From positions 372,001 through 436,000 of the forward strand of contig SKCR01029101.1 of NCBI GenBank assembly GCA_019454045.1: DNA of 64,000 bases, written 5' to 3'. Source of the stretch: Zanthoxylum bungeanum (taxonomy: Eukaryota > Streptophyta > Magnoliopsida > Sapindales > Rutaceae). This document shows positions 45,353 through 58,094 of the stretch, one piece after another. The notes under the pieces were generated by a model. It was given only the letters and a program-made list of their open reading frames with translations. It searched no databases and had not been told where the DNA came from. Position 1 is the stretch's first letter. Every line of letters starts with the position of its first letter. The translations under genes were made by a program, and so were the position numbers.

Positions 45353-45460
45353 CTATGTACATGTCGCTCAAACTTTTGCTGAGAGATAGCTTTCGTAAGC
45401 GGATTTGCAATGTTGTCATCTGATGAGATCATCTCGATCTTCACATCACCACGATGTATG
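45353..45460 (-). pseudogene. pol: Sliver of copia RNase H, antisense
   Basis: On the minus strand it matches the C-terminal end of copia pol as in C1 at 16358-16470 (TCATCTGATGACAACATTGC-like sequence followed by codons for an ADPLTKA-like end). It is wedged between two plus-oriented LTRs and is a remnant of an older minus-strand copia element. Confidence 0.7.
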
Positions 45461-47435
45461 TGTTGGACAATTATGACTCATAACATCACTATTTGTACAG
45501 ATCATGGTGTTGTTGTACAAATTAACTATGTCACAAAGGAAATTTCTCTTTTATCATTTGTAATTAGATTACTGGGATATATAAATGATAAAAGTCCATA
45601 TGATTAGTTCTAGATTGATAAGATACGAGACAATATCAATCCATTAAGGGTTAATCATTAAAAAATCCCTAGTCGGAGTATTATCGAGATTGGACATCGA
45701 TAATGCGGAATAGACTAGTATTGCACTTATGCGCGTTGTGGGAGCATAACGGCATAGTTCTCATATATTTGGGTATTGGATACTCATGCAAGTGTAATAA
45801 GAGGTTATGTTTACCGATGGTACGGAAACAGCTTCGCTCTGGATAGACCCCTCAGAATTCCATTGGTAGTATGACTATGTGTCTATGGAAGTCCGAATCA
45901 GGGTAGGTGTATTTGGTCTTAACCTAACACTTGCACCGCTAATACTTGCGACAATCAATATACTTTGGTTTTGGTCTGCAGGGCTTTAACCAGTTCTGTG
46001 TACGCCTCTTCTGGGTATATTGAGAATCGTAGTGTATTGGGTGTGATGTCAAGATGGAAGTATCACTCCAGTCATAGTGGAGATGATGGTCACATAGGAT
46101 ACGGAAATGGTGCTCTTATGTACTGCAGTCATCGGGATAATATGACAAGGTCATGATTATCCGATAATAGAGACTAGTTACCAGAGATCCGATATGTGCT
46201 TCAGACGGGGCAAACACAATTCCAGCCCCAGGCCTAGCACGTGACATCCGATACTAGATCGCAATACGCAATACTATATATATTACGCCTGATACAGATT
46301 ACATATTCCTTTAAGAAAATTTCTGGAGAATTGGGTAGGCACGGTGCTTTGCTAGAAGCCAACCATGTCTTGTAAATCGGTAAAAACGTAGTACTAGGTA
46401 CGTACGTGTTCGGATAGCCCGACGACCGGATTTACTGCCAACATATCTGGGGATCTCATGGGTTGCTTACCAAATATCCACCGATGACGTATGACTCGCA
46501 CATTATTAATCTGGGATTAATTAATAGAGAGAGAAAATTAATCTAAGATTCATTACGGAAATATTTTATCTGGGATAAAATATTAATTAAAGAGAGAGAA
46601 CGATTAATTTGGAATTAATCGATAAAATAATATATTTGATATATTATACGAAATTAGATTTCGATGCGGAATTAAATTTAGAATTTAATTCGGGCGAATG
46701 AGTTAATTTAGAATTAATTCGCTAGCGACGTGAATAGTAATTTTACTAGGCATAATTATTTAATTAAATTTGATTTAATTACGTCGCAACAGAAAATTCG
46801 TTAATTCGGAATTAGCGAACCCGAGCCCGGGAGTGTTTGCGGGCCCACTCACATTTCGAATTCAAGTGTGGCCCACAAGTCACATCATTAGTCATTCAAG
46901 TGATGGATGTCTTGTCACTTTGAGTGATGTGATGTCTAGTCACTTTTGAGTGATGTGAAAGTGGTTGAAGGCTTTAATGCTTGTACCATTTTTTGGAAAG
47001 TGTAATTGGTATTTGATTTTTGAAATCAAAATACAACCAATACAACATAATTTTTTTCTCTCTCTTCTCCTCTCCCATTTTCGGCCAAGGGCCATTTTTT
47101 CTCTAAAAATTTCTTCATTGCCGTGAGCAAGAAGAAGACCAAAGGAAGATTTGTGGAAATATTTTCCTAGTGCTAGCACACTAAAGAGTCATCCAAATGT
47201 GATAGGGAAACCCATTCATGAGCATGGAATCCCCACACAAAGCTTGGAGCTTGGAGATCCAACATGGAGCATAAATTGGAGCCATGGCCGAGAGATTCAA
47301 GGATGGAGCAAGAAATTTTTGTTGTTCCTCGCATCGTAAAAGCCGATCAAAGTGAGTATTCCGCAACTTAACTTTGATGTATTCACATGTTTTAAATGCT
47401 TAAATTGATCTTGGTTTGACCTAGAAAACCCAGCA
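45461..47435 (+). repeat. C0 5' LTR
   Basis: 1,975 bp from TGTTGGACAATTATG to AGAAAACCCAGCA, aligned along its length with the C2 LTR (TGTTAGACATTATG...) but clearly diverged. The five bases before it are GTATG, the expected target duplication. Confidence 0.85.
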
Positions 47436-47436
47436 A

Positions 47437-47453
47437 TGGTATCAGAGCCTTGT
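47437..47453 (+). other. C0 primer-binding site, tRNA-iMet
   Basis: TGGTATCAGAGCCTTGT, one base after the LTR. Confidence 0.85.
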
Positions 47454-49541
47454 TTAAGCATGAAATTGGATTTAGGGTAAAATTGGGTAAAATTGATTTG
47501 TTCATGTTTGGATGAAATTGATTGTTTGAGTATGCTTGAATGATGATAACTTAGAGTTATTTGTGATCAATTTGATGAAAATTGAATTGGATTAATTTTT
47601 CCCCAAATGTTTGGCTTGGCCGAATGTGAGCTTACCCTAATGTCATGGTGATTTTTGTTTTTTGAATCATTGGATGAGTTTGAAAGACTTGGGGAATGTT
47701 GATTTAGGATTCAATTGGATTGAAATCGGAATTGAACAAAAAAAACCCTAATTGTCGTGACTTAGAAGCATGGAAAATGATTGATTTTTTGATTCAATAA
47801 TGTTGGACATGTGTTGATGATAATAAGCATGATTAATTAAGTAAATTGGTGTTTTGGAAATGTTGATTTAAGTAATTAATTATGGCTAATACACTTTGAT
47901 TAATTTAATTGTGAAATTTGGAATTTTGTAATTTAATTAATTGGGCTAAATTTGGAATTGGGCTTATAAAGTTGTATTTGGGCTTAATGGGCTTGGTTGG
48001 GCCAAGTTTGGTTTAGGTTAATTGGTTGGATCCAATTGGGCCCAAAACCATATCCATAAAGTCCAAATATAATAAAATGGACCTTTAATTTTAATTAGGC
48101 CTAATGGGCCTAAATTGGTTTCTTGGCAAATAAGGGTGATTCCTTAAATGGGCTTTGGTATTTGGGTTTGACCCATATTGACCAAAGTCCATGCCTTAAG
48201 AAATTAATTGAAAGCCCATTGGACTTTAATTAAATTGACATTGGATGTTAATTGGGCTTTGAGACCCGATATGATTAGATTTAGAATCTAAGTTGCAAAG
48301 GCACATTAAAAGGTGTAATTATTTAATTTGGAATTAAATAAAGAATTAGTATTAAATACAAATTAAATTGGATTTAATGTTGTAGTTTAATATAATTCGA
48401 GAATTCGTACTTTGAGTACTTATTCTTACAACGAGTCGGACTCGCGCAAAATCAAATCGTTGTTTGAACATTGGATGGTCATTAATTTCAGATTAATTAA
48501 TTGGATTAGATTGATTGATAACATGCTTTGTGTGAATACATGGATGTGATGTATGAATAATGTATATCGGATGGATATTAGATGGGTGAGGGCAATTTTG
48601 GAAATTATTGTATTAAATTTAGAATTTATTAAAGTGGACCTGCGTGTCCAGCCTATTACCTCTTGACTCTTTGTATTTCTCTTCTCACCTATTCCCTTCA
48701 ATGTAAATGAGGTTTCTTTAGAAGTGTTATGTAATCGGGTAGAAGTAAATATTGTGCTAGCGAGAGAGAGGAAATGGAAAGATTTGTTCTAGGAACAATG
48801 TGTTTTAAATATCCATCCGCATATCATTATTAAATTTATTTACGCGCCTTATTATGCTTTTAGAATTCATGTTTAAGGGTGTATGATGAGACCTTAACAA
48901 AGATAATTAATTGGTTGCCAATTACGCGAAAAACCCTCAACATATATTAAGCATTTTCCTTCCATTGAGTGATTCTTACTCAAGATCCAAGATTGGCACT
49001 GGTTTGTTGGCCAAAGTCAAGACCTTTGTCCATCGCAGATGTGTTTGAATCATGAAGGCTTTGTTCTATATCGCATGTCTTTTCCAAGTTGTGATTTGTT
49101 GGCCAAAGTCAAGATCACTTCTTGTCCATCGACATCGATTACGAAGCTTTCCAAAGTCAATGGGTCCAGCTTAACTGGAATCATTAAGTTTGTTGTGTCA
49201 AGCCAAGGCTTAGTTGATTCAGAGGAAAAAGGTTAGGGAATATATTGGATATATTGGCATATATAAGATATATGTTTCGGACTTCGATGTCCACCTACTG
49301 GATCTAGGAATTGGATGGGATCCAATTGATCTTAGAGATCTACCTAGTTAAGTATCATACAATTTGTTAGCCAAAGTCAAGGTTGTGTGTTATTTAACGG
49401 GATCCTAGCCCATTAGGAAACAAGGTTTCCCGAGTACTCAACAGAGGGTTAGAGGCTCGCCGAAAAATAGTGCGAGGCAAGTATTAAATTTGCAATTTCG
49501 TTTAGATACTTGCCAATACACGCTCATTTCATTTTTCGTCA
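47454..49541 (+). other. C0 leader, left part
   Basis: No gene supported. Same plan as the C2 leader: CTTGGCCGAATG, a TGGGCTT/GGGCC-dense part (47940-48260) and repeated TTGGCCAAAGTCAAG (near 49004, 49100, 49378). It resumes after the solo LTR at 51881. Confidence 0.7.
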
Positions 49542-49546
49542 ATAAT
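49542..49546 (+). repeat. Target-site duplication ATAAT of the solo LTR (left)
   Basis: ATAAT at 49542-49546 and again at 51876-51880, directly next to the LTR ends TGATGAG and GATCA. Confidence 0.9.
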
Positions 49547-49833
49547 TGATGAGTGGTAAATCTATCACTATTTCCCACTCATTTAACCTAATATTTTGTA
49601 TATTTTCTTGAGTTTTGTGAATATTTTGATGTGTTTTGTGTTATTTTATAGATAAAAAAAGTTTCAGGACATTCTGGAGGTGATTTGGGCCAAAACAGTG
49701 AAAATTGGACGAAAATGGCATTTTTGTAAATTCCCGCGTCGCGACGCCTAACGTGCGCCGAACAGTGCTAACGAGCGCCTGGTCCACATGTCAGAATCTG
49801 AGAAAAGTTTGACTTTGCTAACATGCGATGTGC

Positions 49834-50438
49834 CACGTGTCACCATCACAGCCGATCTGCTAACATGCGCCGTGCCACGTGTCAGCATCCTACGGTGCCG
49901 ACAGTCATCATCGCCACATGTGCCACATGTCACTCCATGTCATTTCCACGTCATCATCCATATCACCAGGTTGACCAACTCAAACTGCCACCTCACTGCC
50001 ACGTCATCATCAGCCAATCAGGAAGTGCCACGTGTCGCAATCCTACGGTGCCGACGGTCTCTTTCCCACGTGTCGCCACGTCACCGCCATATCAGCATCA
50101 ATCATTGAGTATCTAATCCTTATCTGACACATGGCGGATAAGAATCTTATGGACCACATGTGCCACGTGTCACTCCATGTCATTTCCACGTCATCAGCCA
50201 CATCACCAGGTTGACCAACTCAAACTGCCACCTCACCGCCACGTCATCATCAGCCAATCAGGAAGTGCCACGTGTAGCAATCCTACGGTGCCGACGGTCT
50301 CTTTCCCACGTGTCGCCACGTCAGCATCAATCATTGAGTATCTAATCCTTATCTGACACGTGGCGGATAAGAATTTTATCGACCAATCAGAAGCCGCCAC
50401 GTGTCATAATAATTGAAGCCCAACCACCTCGCCACGTG
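49834..50438 (+). promoter_or_regulatory. Ten CACGTG sites in the solo LTR U3
   Basis: Exact CACGTG at 49834, 49876, 50029, 50067, 50164, 50269, 50307, 50357, 50398 and 50433, ending about 120 bp upstream of the TATA box, plus several near matches (CACGTC, CACATG). Confidence 0.75.
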
Positions 50439-50558
50439 TCACCTTATCAGCTTATCCAGAATCTATAAACCGATGAACCAGAGCGTGCCACATCGACAGA
50501 AGCTGGCGTAGCGACGCCAAAGGCATTGGCATCGCGACGCTGAAAGCCTACCAGGGCC

Positions 50559-50567
50559 TATAAATAG
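50559..50567 (+). promoter_or_regulatory. Solo LTR TATA box
   Basis: GCCTATAAATAGAGC, same context as 43409. A solo LTR keeps a complete promoter. Confidence 0.65.
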
Positions 50568-52084
50568 AGCTTCAAATTTCAGTTTTAGTGGTACCACTCT
50601 CTCTCATCTCTTTGATGTAAAAAGAGAGTTTCTCTCTCTAGTTTCATTTAGTTTTTAGTTTTTTTTAGTTTTTAGTTTTGTAAATAATTTTAATTACGTT
50701 TTGTTAATATAGTAATTTATTTTTTTACTTTTTACAGTTTTTTACTATTTACCATGAGGAGGTAACTTCCCCAGCTAGGGTGAAAGTAATTCTTTTTACT
50801 GTTACTATTTAGATTAATCTCCCTTAAAAATAATATATTCATTATTTAAAATATTGACTTAAAAAGATACCGCCAGATTGGTCGGTTGGTAATTCATTTT
50901 AATCTGGTTTAAACCTGACTATAAAGGATACCGCCAGATTGGTTGGTTGGTAATATTATCACAAGTTATATATTATTTTATAGAGATATCTAAAACAGTA
51001 AAAGTAAAAGTAATCCTTTTACCTTAGCATTTTATTTTATTTTATTTTACTTTTCAGCTTTTACTTTATGTCTTTTACTTTTCAGTATTTTTACTTTATG
51101 TCTTTTACTTTTAAGTCTTTTATACTAGCCCTAATTATGTGTTATTTATCTGAGGTTGAGATGAATTCTAATATCACCGGTATAAGTTTAAGGGGTTATT
51201 TTATAGTTTGGGTAATTTAAAGGTTTACTTATTAAGTCTTAAGCTTAATGCTTCTTGTTGTCTGATCACCAATAAGATGATGTGGTAATCTAAATGAACT
51301 AGACTAGGGATTTTAGGTTTCAGCCTTAGACTTAATAGCCCACGATCTTCCTTAAGGATAGATAACCCTTTAATAGATTTCCTTACAGGATAGACATATA
51401 CATGTCGGGTGGGGGTAGCTATAATTGGAACTTCAACTTAATGAATCTAGATAATTTGGTTGACATAGACATATGGTTCAATTGGGTTAAACTGGGTATT
51501 TGCGTCTGACCATCGACAGAGGCTTTTTCATAATTTAGTGTTCCAGGTTAGTAAACTGATTTATTACACAAACATAAAATAGTCACTTCATCTTTTAAAA
51601 GATATTAGAGGATTCACAACCCTAGATCTTTGTGTCTTTTGTTATTTTCCTTAGTATTTCTTTTTTGTCTTTTTATTTATTTTTTTATTTAGCAAATCTA
51701 CAATCAACCAAATCAATCAAGCAATCATTCTCTTCTCCCTCAATTAGATATTGTAAATAAATAGTATCAATAATTAATAACAACAGTAGAAATTAAGTCC
51801 TCGTGGGATCGATATTTTTATACTACTTGAACGATACGTGCGCTTGCGTTAAGACTTGTGTGTTTACGTCGATCAATAATATTTAATCCTTGTTTTTTAA
51901 TTAAACAGTTTGACTGTATTCAAACTACTTCAAATTATAGTTGATTATATAATTGGATTATAGTAATAATATATTTGAATTTAACCAATCAAATTATAGT
52001 TGATTATATAGTTAGACTATAATAATCATTATATTCAATAGTACCTAAAATCGTTGATTGGATAGTTGGACTATAGCAATCAAG

Positions 52085-53625
52085 ATAACTGAAATATTAG
52101 CGTTTAAAACATAAACCTGGGTAAAAATGTCATTAAACGGCTTTAATTTTCAAATTCGGAATAAACCATCAGGATAGTCCTGAGAACTGAGAAGTTACTT
52201 TATTTGATAGAGAAACCTCTTGGCCTAAGCCCGAAGTTTAGCAAATAGTAGAACATGATCTTTGGAATATTCATTTGATGATAACTTTAGTGCTCAATCA
52301 TTTGGCTTAATGCAATGACACTTTAATTCCGTCATCAAATTAAGGATTAGATCCTTGTACCATGAAGATGAATTAAAGATTTCATAGATCATTTTAGATC
52401 TAGAATACAAATTGCATAAGAAGCTATTTCACTCGTCGTGTGGTCAGAGGGTACATCTGTCGAGCACTAGGTGTCACAGATGATTGCTGACATCGATCAG
52501 CCAGGTTAGCTGGGCATTACCTACGTGGCCGAGACTACAAAGATTTGATCTATAGTCTCTACTCGAGAGCTGGGGCAGGTCATTTATGAACCAAGAGACA
52601 ATTCTTGGAGAATGATGGCTATGTGCTAGGAAGCAAAGCCAGAGCTTCTAAAAGGGGAAAAGGCAACATCATCATAACCTTCTAGGAAGACAAAGGACAT
52701 ATCCCAAGATGTCTGCCTAAACTGTGGCAAACGGGGTCACTAGATGCGTGACTGCCGTATGGACAATGCAGACATGAAGGAAGTAAAGCGGGGCAAGGCT
52801 CCAACTTAAGTATGTTTGTCATAAACATGTTCACTATTAGTTTCAAAATTGGATTTTGATACTAAGTACTGTACATAATATGTACTGATGTCAAATCTGC
52901 TGATTTAGCAGGATACTGACTTCAGTTGAGATTTATCTACGAATCGGAAATAACGGGACGAGAGTCGCTGTTTTAACCGTAGAATCCTAAGTTTAGAAAC
53001 TACCCTTTTGGTGTGTACTTAACAGAAACTTTTAAATGTACCTAGTTTGACTAGAAACATTATCTCTATTTAGAGTATAACTCATTGCGGGTTAACCTTT
53101 ATATTCTAGAACACTAAGTGTTTTTTTTTTATAAAGATGATATTGAGATAAAAACATTAGATGTGAATAACAGTATTTATATTTTGAATATAATTGAATC
53201 TCACACATTAACATGACAACAAAAGCTCAAACTTGATTTAATCAGAATGAGACTTATTTGTGGCATTTTGTCTATGACACATTAAACAAGACTCGTATAT
53301 CCACACTTTTGAAGAGGGATACTAGGATGGATTGATCCTATTCAAATGATCTACGAATCTAGTTATTAGGCAAGTCCTAAAACAACTTTTTTACGTGTAA
53401 AAGTACAAGTGCCAACCGATCTGTTAGCCCTCTTTCATATGACAAAAGTGGGCCCATATCTAGCTAGGCTAGGGTGATATGAACACTTGTAACCTTTACG
53501 GATGTGGCATCGCGTTATGGTTATGTGTTTCTTTTGGAAACAGATCGGAACTTTTGATAATTCAAAGAGTTTCGACACAAGTAGACACAGATCGGCTAAA
53601 GATTTGAACCATCACGGTTTGGACC
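52085..53625 (+). pseudogene. gag-pol: C0 decayed gag-protease-integrase
   Basis: The start is lost (ATA at 52085 where C2 has ATG at 58095, both after TCAAG). The zinc knuckle near 52710-52760 reads CLNCGKRGH, stop, then RDC. Protease and pre-integrase sequence follow with many stops, and GTGGGCCCATATCTAGC matches the first catalytic region of integrase. The sequence ends at the point matching RSDR of integrase, where C2 is inserted. Confidence 0.78.
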
Positions 53626-55598
53626 TGTTAGACATTATGTCCCATAGCGTCACTGTTTGTAAATGATATTGTATTATTGTACAAAATTAACTATGTGATA
53701 ATGAAATTGCCTTTTGCCGTTTTGTAATATTATTTACTTTGACTTATAAATGGCGAAAGTCCATATGATTAGTACCTGGACTGAGAATGATATGAGACAG
53801 TATCAGTCCCCAAAGGTTTAATCATTAAATATCCCTAGTCGTAGTATTATCGAGACTGGACATCGATAATGCGGAATAGACTAGTATTGCGCTTGTGCAC
53901 GTTGTGAGGGCACAACGGCATAGTTCTCATATATTTAAGTATTGGATACTTATGCAAGTGCGATAGGAGGTTGTGTTTTACCGATGGTACGGAAAACAGC
54001 TTCGCTCTGGATAGACCCCGCGGAATCCCATTGGTAGTATGTCTACGTGTCTATGGGAGGCCGCATCAGGGTAGGTGTATATGGTCTTAACCTAGAGACT
54101 TACATCGCTAGTACTTGCGACAATCGGTAAACTTTAGTTTTGGTGGTTGGGGACCTTAACCGGTTCTGTGTACACCTCTTCTGGGTTTATCGAGAATCGT
54201 AGTGTACTGGATGTGATGTCAAGATGGAAGTATCGCTTCAGACATATGGAGGTGATGATCACGCAGGACACAGAACTAGTACTCTATATATTGGTTGCAA
54301 CCGTCGGGACAATATGACAAGGTCAGGATTGTCCGATTTAAAGAGACTAGTTGCTTGATGTCCGATATATGTTTCGTACGGGGCAGACACATCTCCAGCC
54401 CCAGGCCTAGCATGTGACCATCCGATACTGGATCGATGTACGCAATACTACGGTATACTACGCCTGATACAGATCTTATATTCCTATAAGAATATTTCTG
54501 GAGAATTGGGTAGGCATGGCGCTTTGCTAGAAGCCAACCTTGTCTTGTAAATCGGTAAAGACGTAGTACGAGGTACGTACGTGTTCGGATTATCCGACGA
54601 CCGTATTTACTGCCAAAATATCCGGAGATCTCTTGGGTCGCTTCCTGAAGATTCACCTATGATATTTGATTCGGACTTAATTAATCTTGGATTAATTGCG
54701 GAGAAACTTTATCTTGGATAAAGTGCCTATTTAGAGAGAGAACGATTAATTTGGAATTAATCGATAAAATTATTGTATTCGATATAATAATCGAAATTCG
54801 ATTTCGACGCGAAATTAAAATTAGATTTTAATTCGGGCATACGAGTTAATTTAGAATTAATTCGTAAGCGACGTAAATAATAATTTCGCTAGGAGCGATT
54901 ATTTATTTAAATCCGATTTAATTAACGTCGCGACGCAAGTTCGGTATTTCGGAAATATCGAACCCGAACGCGTGAGTGGACGTGGGCCACTTTCATTTGG
55001 GAACGTGTGGGGCCCACATGACACTTGTCATTATATGCATTATTTTATTGATAAGGCATTGCATGTTAATAGTGTACAAAACACTCTAAGGCATTGCATG
55101 GTGATAGTGTGCATTACACTCAAAGGCTTTGCATGGAGTTTGAGTGTTTGACACTCTAAGCCATTGCATGGTTTATGTCATAGATTTATTATTTATTTAA
55201 TAAATTATAACATAAATATAAATTGATTTTTGGTAAAACAAAGATCAATTAAGACTTTACACAAAATCTCTCTTCTCTCTCAAATTGCCGAGAACTCCAT
55301 TGACAAGGGCAAGGAAGATTTGATCTTCTATTTCTCCAATTTTGCTAGCACAAGCAAGGGATCAAAAGAGGTGATAGGGAAACCATCAAAGAGCTTGGAA
55401 TACAAAAGCTTGGAGCTTCAAGTCTTCTTCCTCCTCTTGGCCGAATCTTCCAACACTTGGAGCTTCCCATTTGATCATCTTCTTCACACATAGCTTTGTA
55501 AGTATGATTCCGCCATGCTTCAAGTCTTTTATATATATTCATTTATAGTATTTCATGAATGCTTAATCTTTCCTTGGGACATATTATAGAAACCAACA
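53626..55598 (+). repeat. C2 5' LTR
   Basis: 1,973 bp, TGTTAGACATTATG to AGAAACCAACA. Its TATA region reads TATATATTGG (54285-54294) where the other three C1/C2 LTRs read TATAAAAGG. Confidence 0.95.
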
Positions 55599-55599
55599 A

Positions 55600-55616
55600 T
55601 GGTATCATTGAGCTAG
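55600..55616 (+). other. C2 primer-binding site, partly degenerate
   Basis: TGGTATCATTGAGCTAG keeps the first eight bases of the tRNA-iMet complement (C1: TGGTATCAGAGCCATGG) and then diverges. Confidence 0.7.
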
Positions 55617-55639
55617 GTTAAGCATGAAATACTTTAGGT

Positions 55640-56080
55640 TAAAATTTGATAAAATTGGTTGAAGCATGTTCTTGTGAAATTTGATGAATAAGTATGCTTG
55701 CATGTATATAGAATGATGTTATATGGAATCAATTTTATGAAAAATGCATTGGATGATTTTTCCCCAAAATTTTAACCTTGGCCGAATGGTGTGATAAAAT
55801 TGGTTAAAAGCATGTTCTTGTGAAATTTGATGAATAAGTATGCTTGCATGTATATAGTATGATGTACATGGAATCAATTTTATGAAAAATGCATTGGATG
55901 ATTTTTCCCCAAAATCTTAACCTTGGCCGAATGGCATGAAGAAATTGATATAAGCATGTTCTTATGAAATTTGATTAATAAGTATGCTTGCATGTGTATA
56001 ACATGATGTTATATGGAATCAATTTTATGAAAAATGCATTGGATGATTTTTCCCCAATTCATGCCTTGGCCGAATGTGTT
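55640..56080 (+). repeat. Three ~140-bp units in C2 leader
   Basis: Each unit contains AGTATGCTTGCATGT, GAAAAATGCATTGGATGATT and CCTTGGCCGAATG. C1 has two such units (22309-22590). Confidence 0.85.
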
Positions 56081-58094
56081 GCTACTTGGAGTGGATTGGA
56101 TTTTTTTGTGTTTAAGATCATTGGATGACTTAGAACGTCTATGGGACGTAGATTAGTAATTCAATCGGATTGAAAAACAAATCGACACAAAAAACTCACC
56201 TTGGCCGAATGTACTAAGACATGTAAAGGAGTTGATTTTTTGTTAAAATTAATGTTGGACATTTATTTTGAACAATACATGATTAATAAATTAAATGGGT
56301 ATTTTTTGAAATATTTGGTTTAATATATTAATCTTGGTATTACACTTTAATTAATTGGACTTTAATGTTTGGAATATTAAAATTTAATTAATGGGCTTAA
56401 TTGGTGAATTGGGCTTTTAATATTGTATTTGGGCATAATGGGCTTGGTTGGACCAAGTAGATTGGGCCAAATGGATTGGATCCAATTTGGGCCTAAATCA
56501 CTCCATTAAGTCCAAATATAATATAATGGGCTTTAATAATTTAATTGGGCCTTATGGGCTTGAAATTGGTTTTATGGCACTTAAGGGTGATTCCTTATTT
56601 GGGCTTGGTAATTGGGTATGACCCACATTGACCAAAGCCCAAGCCTTAATAAATCAATTGAAAGCCCATTTGACTTGAATTAAATTAAACATTGGATGTT
56701 AGTTGGGCTTTGAGACCCAATAGAATTGGATTTAGAATCTAAGTCTTTAAAGCACATTAAAAGTGTAAACATTTAATTTGGAATTAAATAATTGAATTAG
56801 TATTGAATACGAATTAAATTAGATTTAATTAGTAGTTCGATATAATTCGCGAATTCGTACCTTATGTACTTATTCTAAATCGAGTTGGACTCGCGCAAAA
56901 TCAAACCATTGTTTGAACATTGGATGATCACTTTAACAAAGACTAATTAATTGGATTAGATTGGTTGTAAAAGCATGTCTTGTTTGAATATATATGTATG
57001 TGATGAATGAATAGTGTATATCGGATGGATATTAGAAGGGAAAGGGTAATTTTAGAAATTATTGTAAATTTGGAATTTATAAATTGGACCTGCGTGTCCA
57101 GCCTTATCTCTTTATCTCTTTGTATTCTCTTCTCACCTAATTCCCCTCAATGTAAATGAGGTTTCTCTTATTGTATTATGTAATTGGGTAGAAGTAGAAT
57201 AGTGCTAACGGGGAGAGGAAAGGGAGTGATTTGTTCTAGGAACAAGTTGTTTATATATCCATCCGCATATCACTATTACTTTACTTTACGCGCTTTATGA
57301 TGTTTTAGAAGCATGCTTAAGGGTGTATGATGATGAGACCTAACAAAGATAATTAATTGGTTGCCAATTACGCAAAAATCCCTCAAACAATATTAAGCGA
57401 TTTTCCTTCCGTTGAATGATTCTTTCTCAAGATCCGAAATTGGCATTGGTTTGTTGGCCAAAGTCAAGACCTTTGTCAATTGAGGATGTGTTTGAATCAT
57501 GAGAGTTTTGTTCCACATCGGTGTCCTGTCCAAGTTGTGATTTGTTGGCCAAAGTCAAGATCACTTCTTGTCCATCGACATTGATTACGAAATTTTCCTT
57601 GTCAATGGGTCCCGCTTAACTGGAATCATTAGGTTTGTTGTGGCCAAAGCCAAGGCTTAGTTGATTCAGAGGAAAGGGTTAGGAAAATGTATTAGATACA
57701 TTGACATATGTATTATATATATGTTTCGGACTTGGATGTCCACCTACCGGATCTAGGAATTGGATGGGATCCAATTGATCTTCGAGATCTACCTAGTTAA
57801 ATATCATACAACTTGTTGGCCAAAGTCAAAGTTGTGTGTTATTTAACGGGATCCTAGCCCACTAGGAAATTCGATTTCCCGAGTTCTCTACAGAGGGTTA
57901 GAAACTTGAAGAAAATAGTGGGAGGCTATTATTGAATTTGCAATTTCATTCAAATATTTAGCCTTACGCGTCTTTCAAAATTTTCGTCAATATTTTAAAT
58001 AATTAGTTGGACTAATATATTGTTATTTTTATATGTAACAGTTTGACTGTACCCATAACATCGTTGACTTTATAGTTGGACTATAGTTGTCAAG
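56081..58094 (+). other. C2 leader, distal part
   Basis: No gene supported. It has a part dense in GGGCTT/GGGCC (56380-56720) and four TTGGCCAAAG-type motifs (57455, 57545, near 57640, 57818) before gag at 58095. Confidence 0.7.

Larger units (their letters stand above)
49547..51875 (+). repeat. Solo Athila-type LTR of the A1/A2 family
   Basis: 2,329 bp with both ends and an intact ATAAT duplication, so it arose by recombination between the two LTRs of a full element. A ~240-bp internal tandem duplication (about 49918-50330) doubles part of its CACGTG cluster. TATA box at 50559-50567. Confidence 0.93.
45461..53625 (+). mobile_element. Old degenerate copia element C0 (3' part outside window)
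   Basis: 5' LTR 45461-47435, tRNA-iMet primer site, long leader, then decayed gag, protease and the start of integrase. Two later insertions interrupt it: a solo Athila LTR in the leader and C2 in integrase. Same broad family as C1/C2 but much more diverged, with many stops. Confidence 0.82.
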
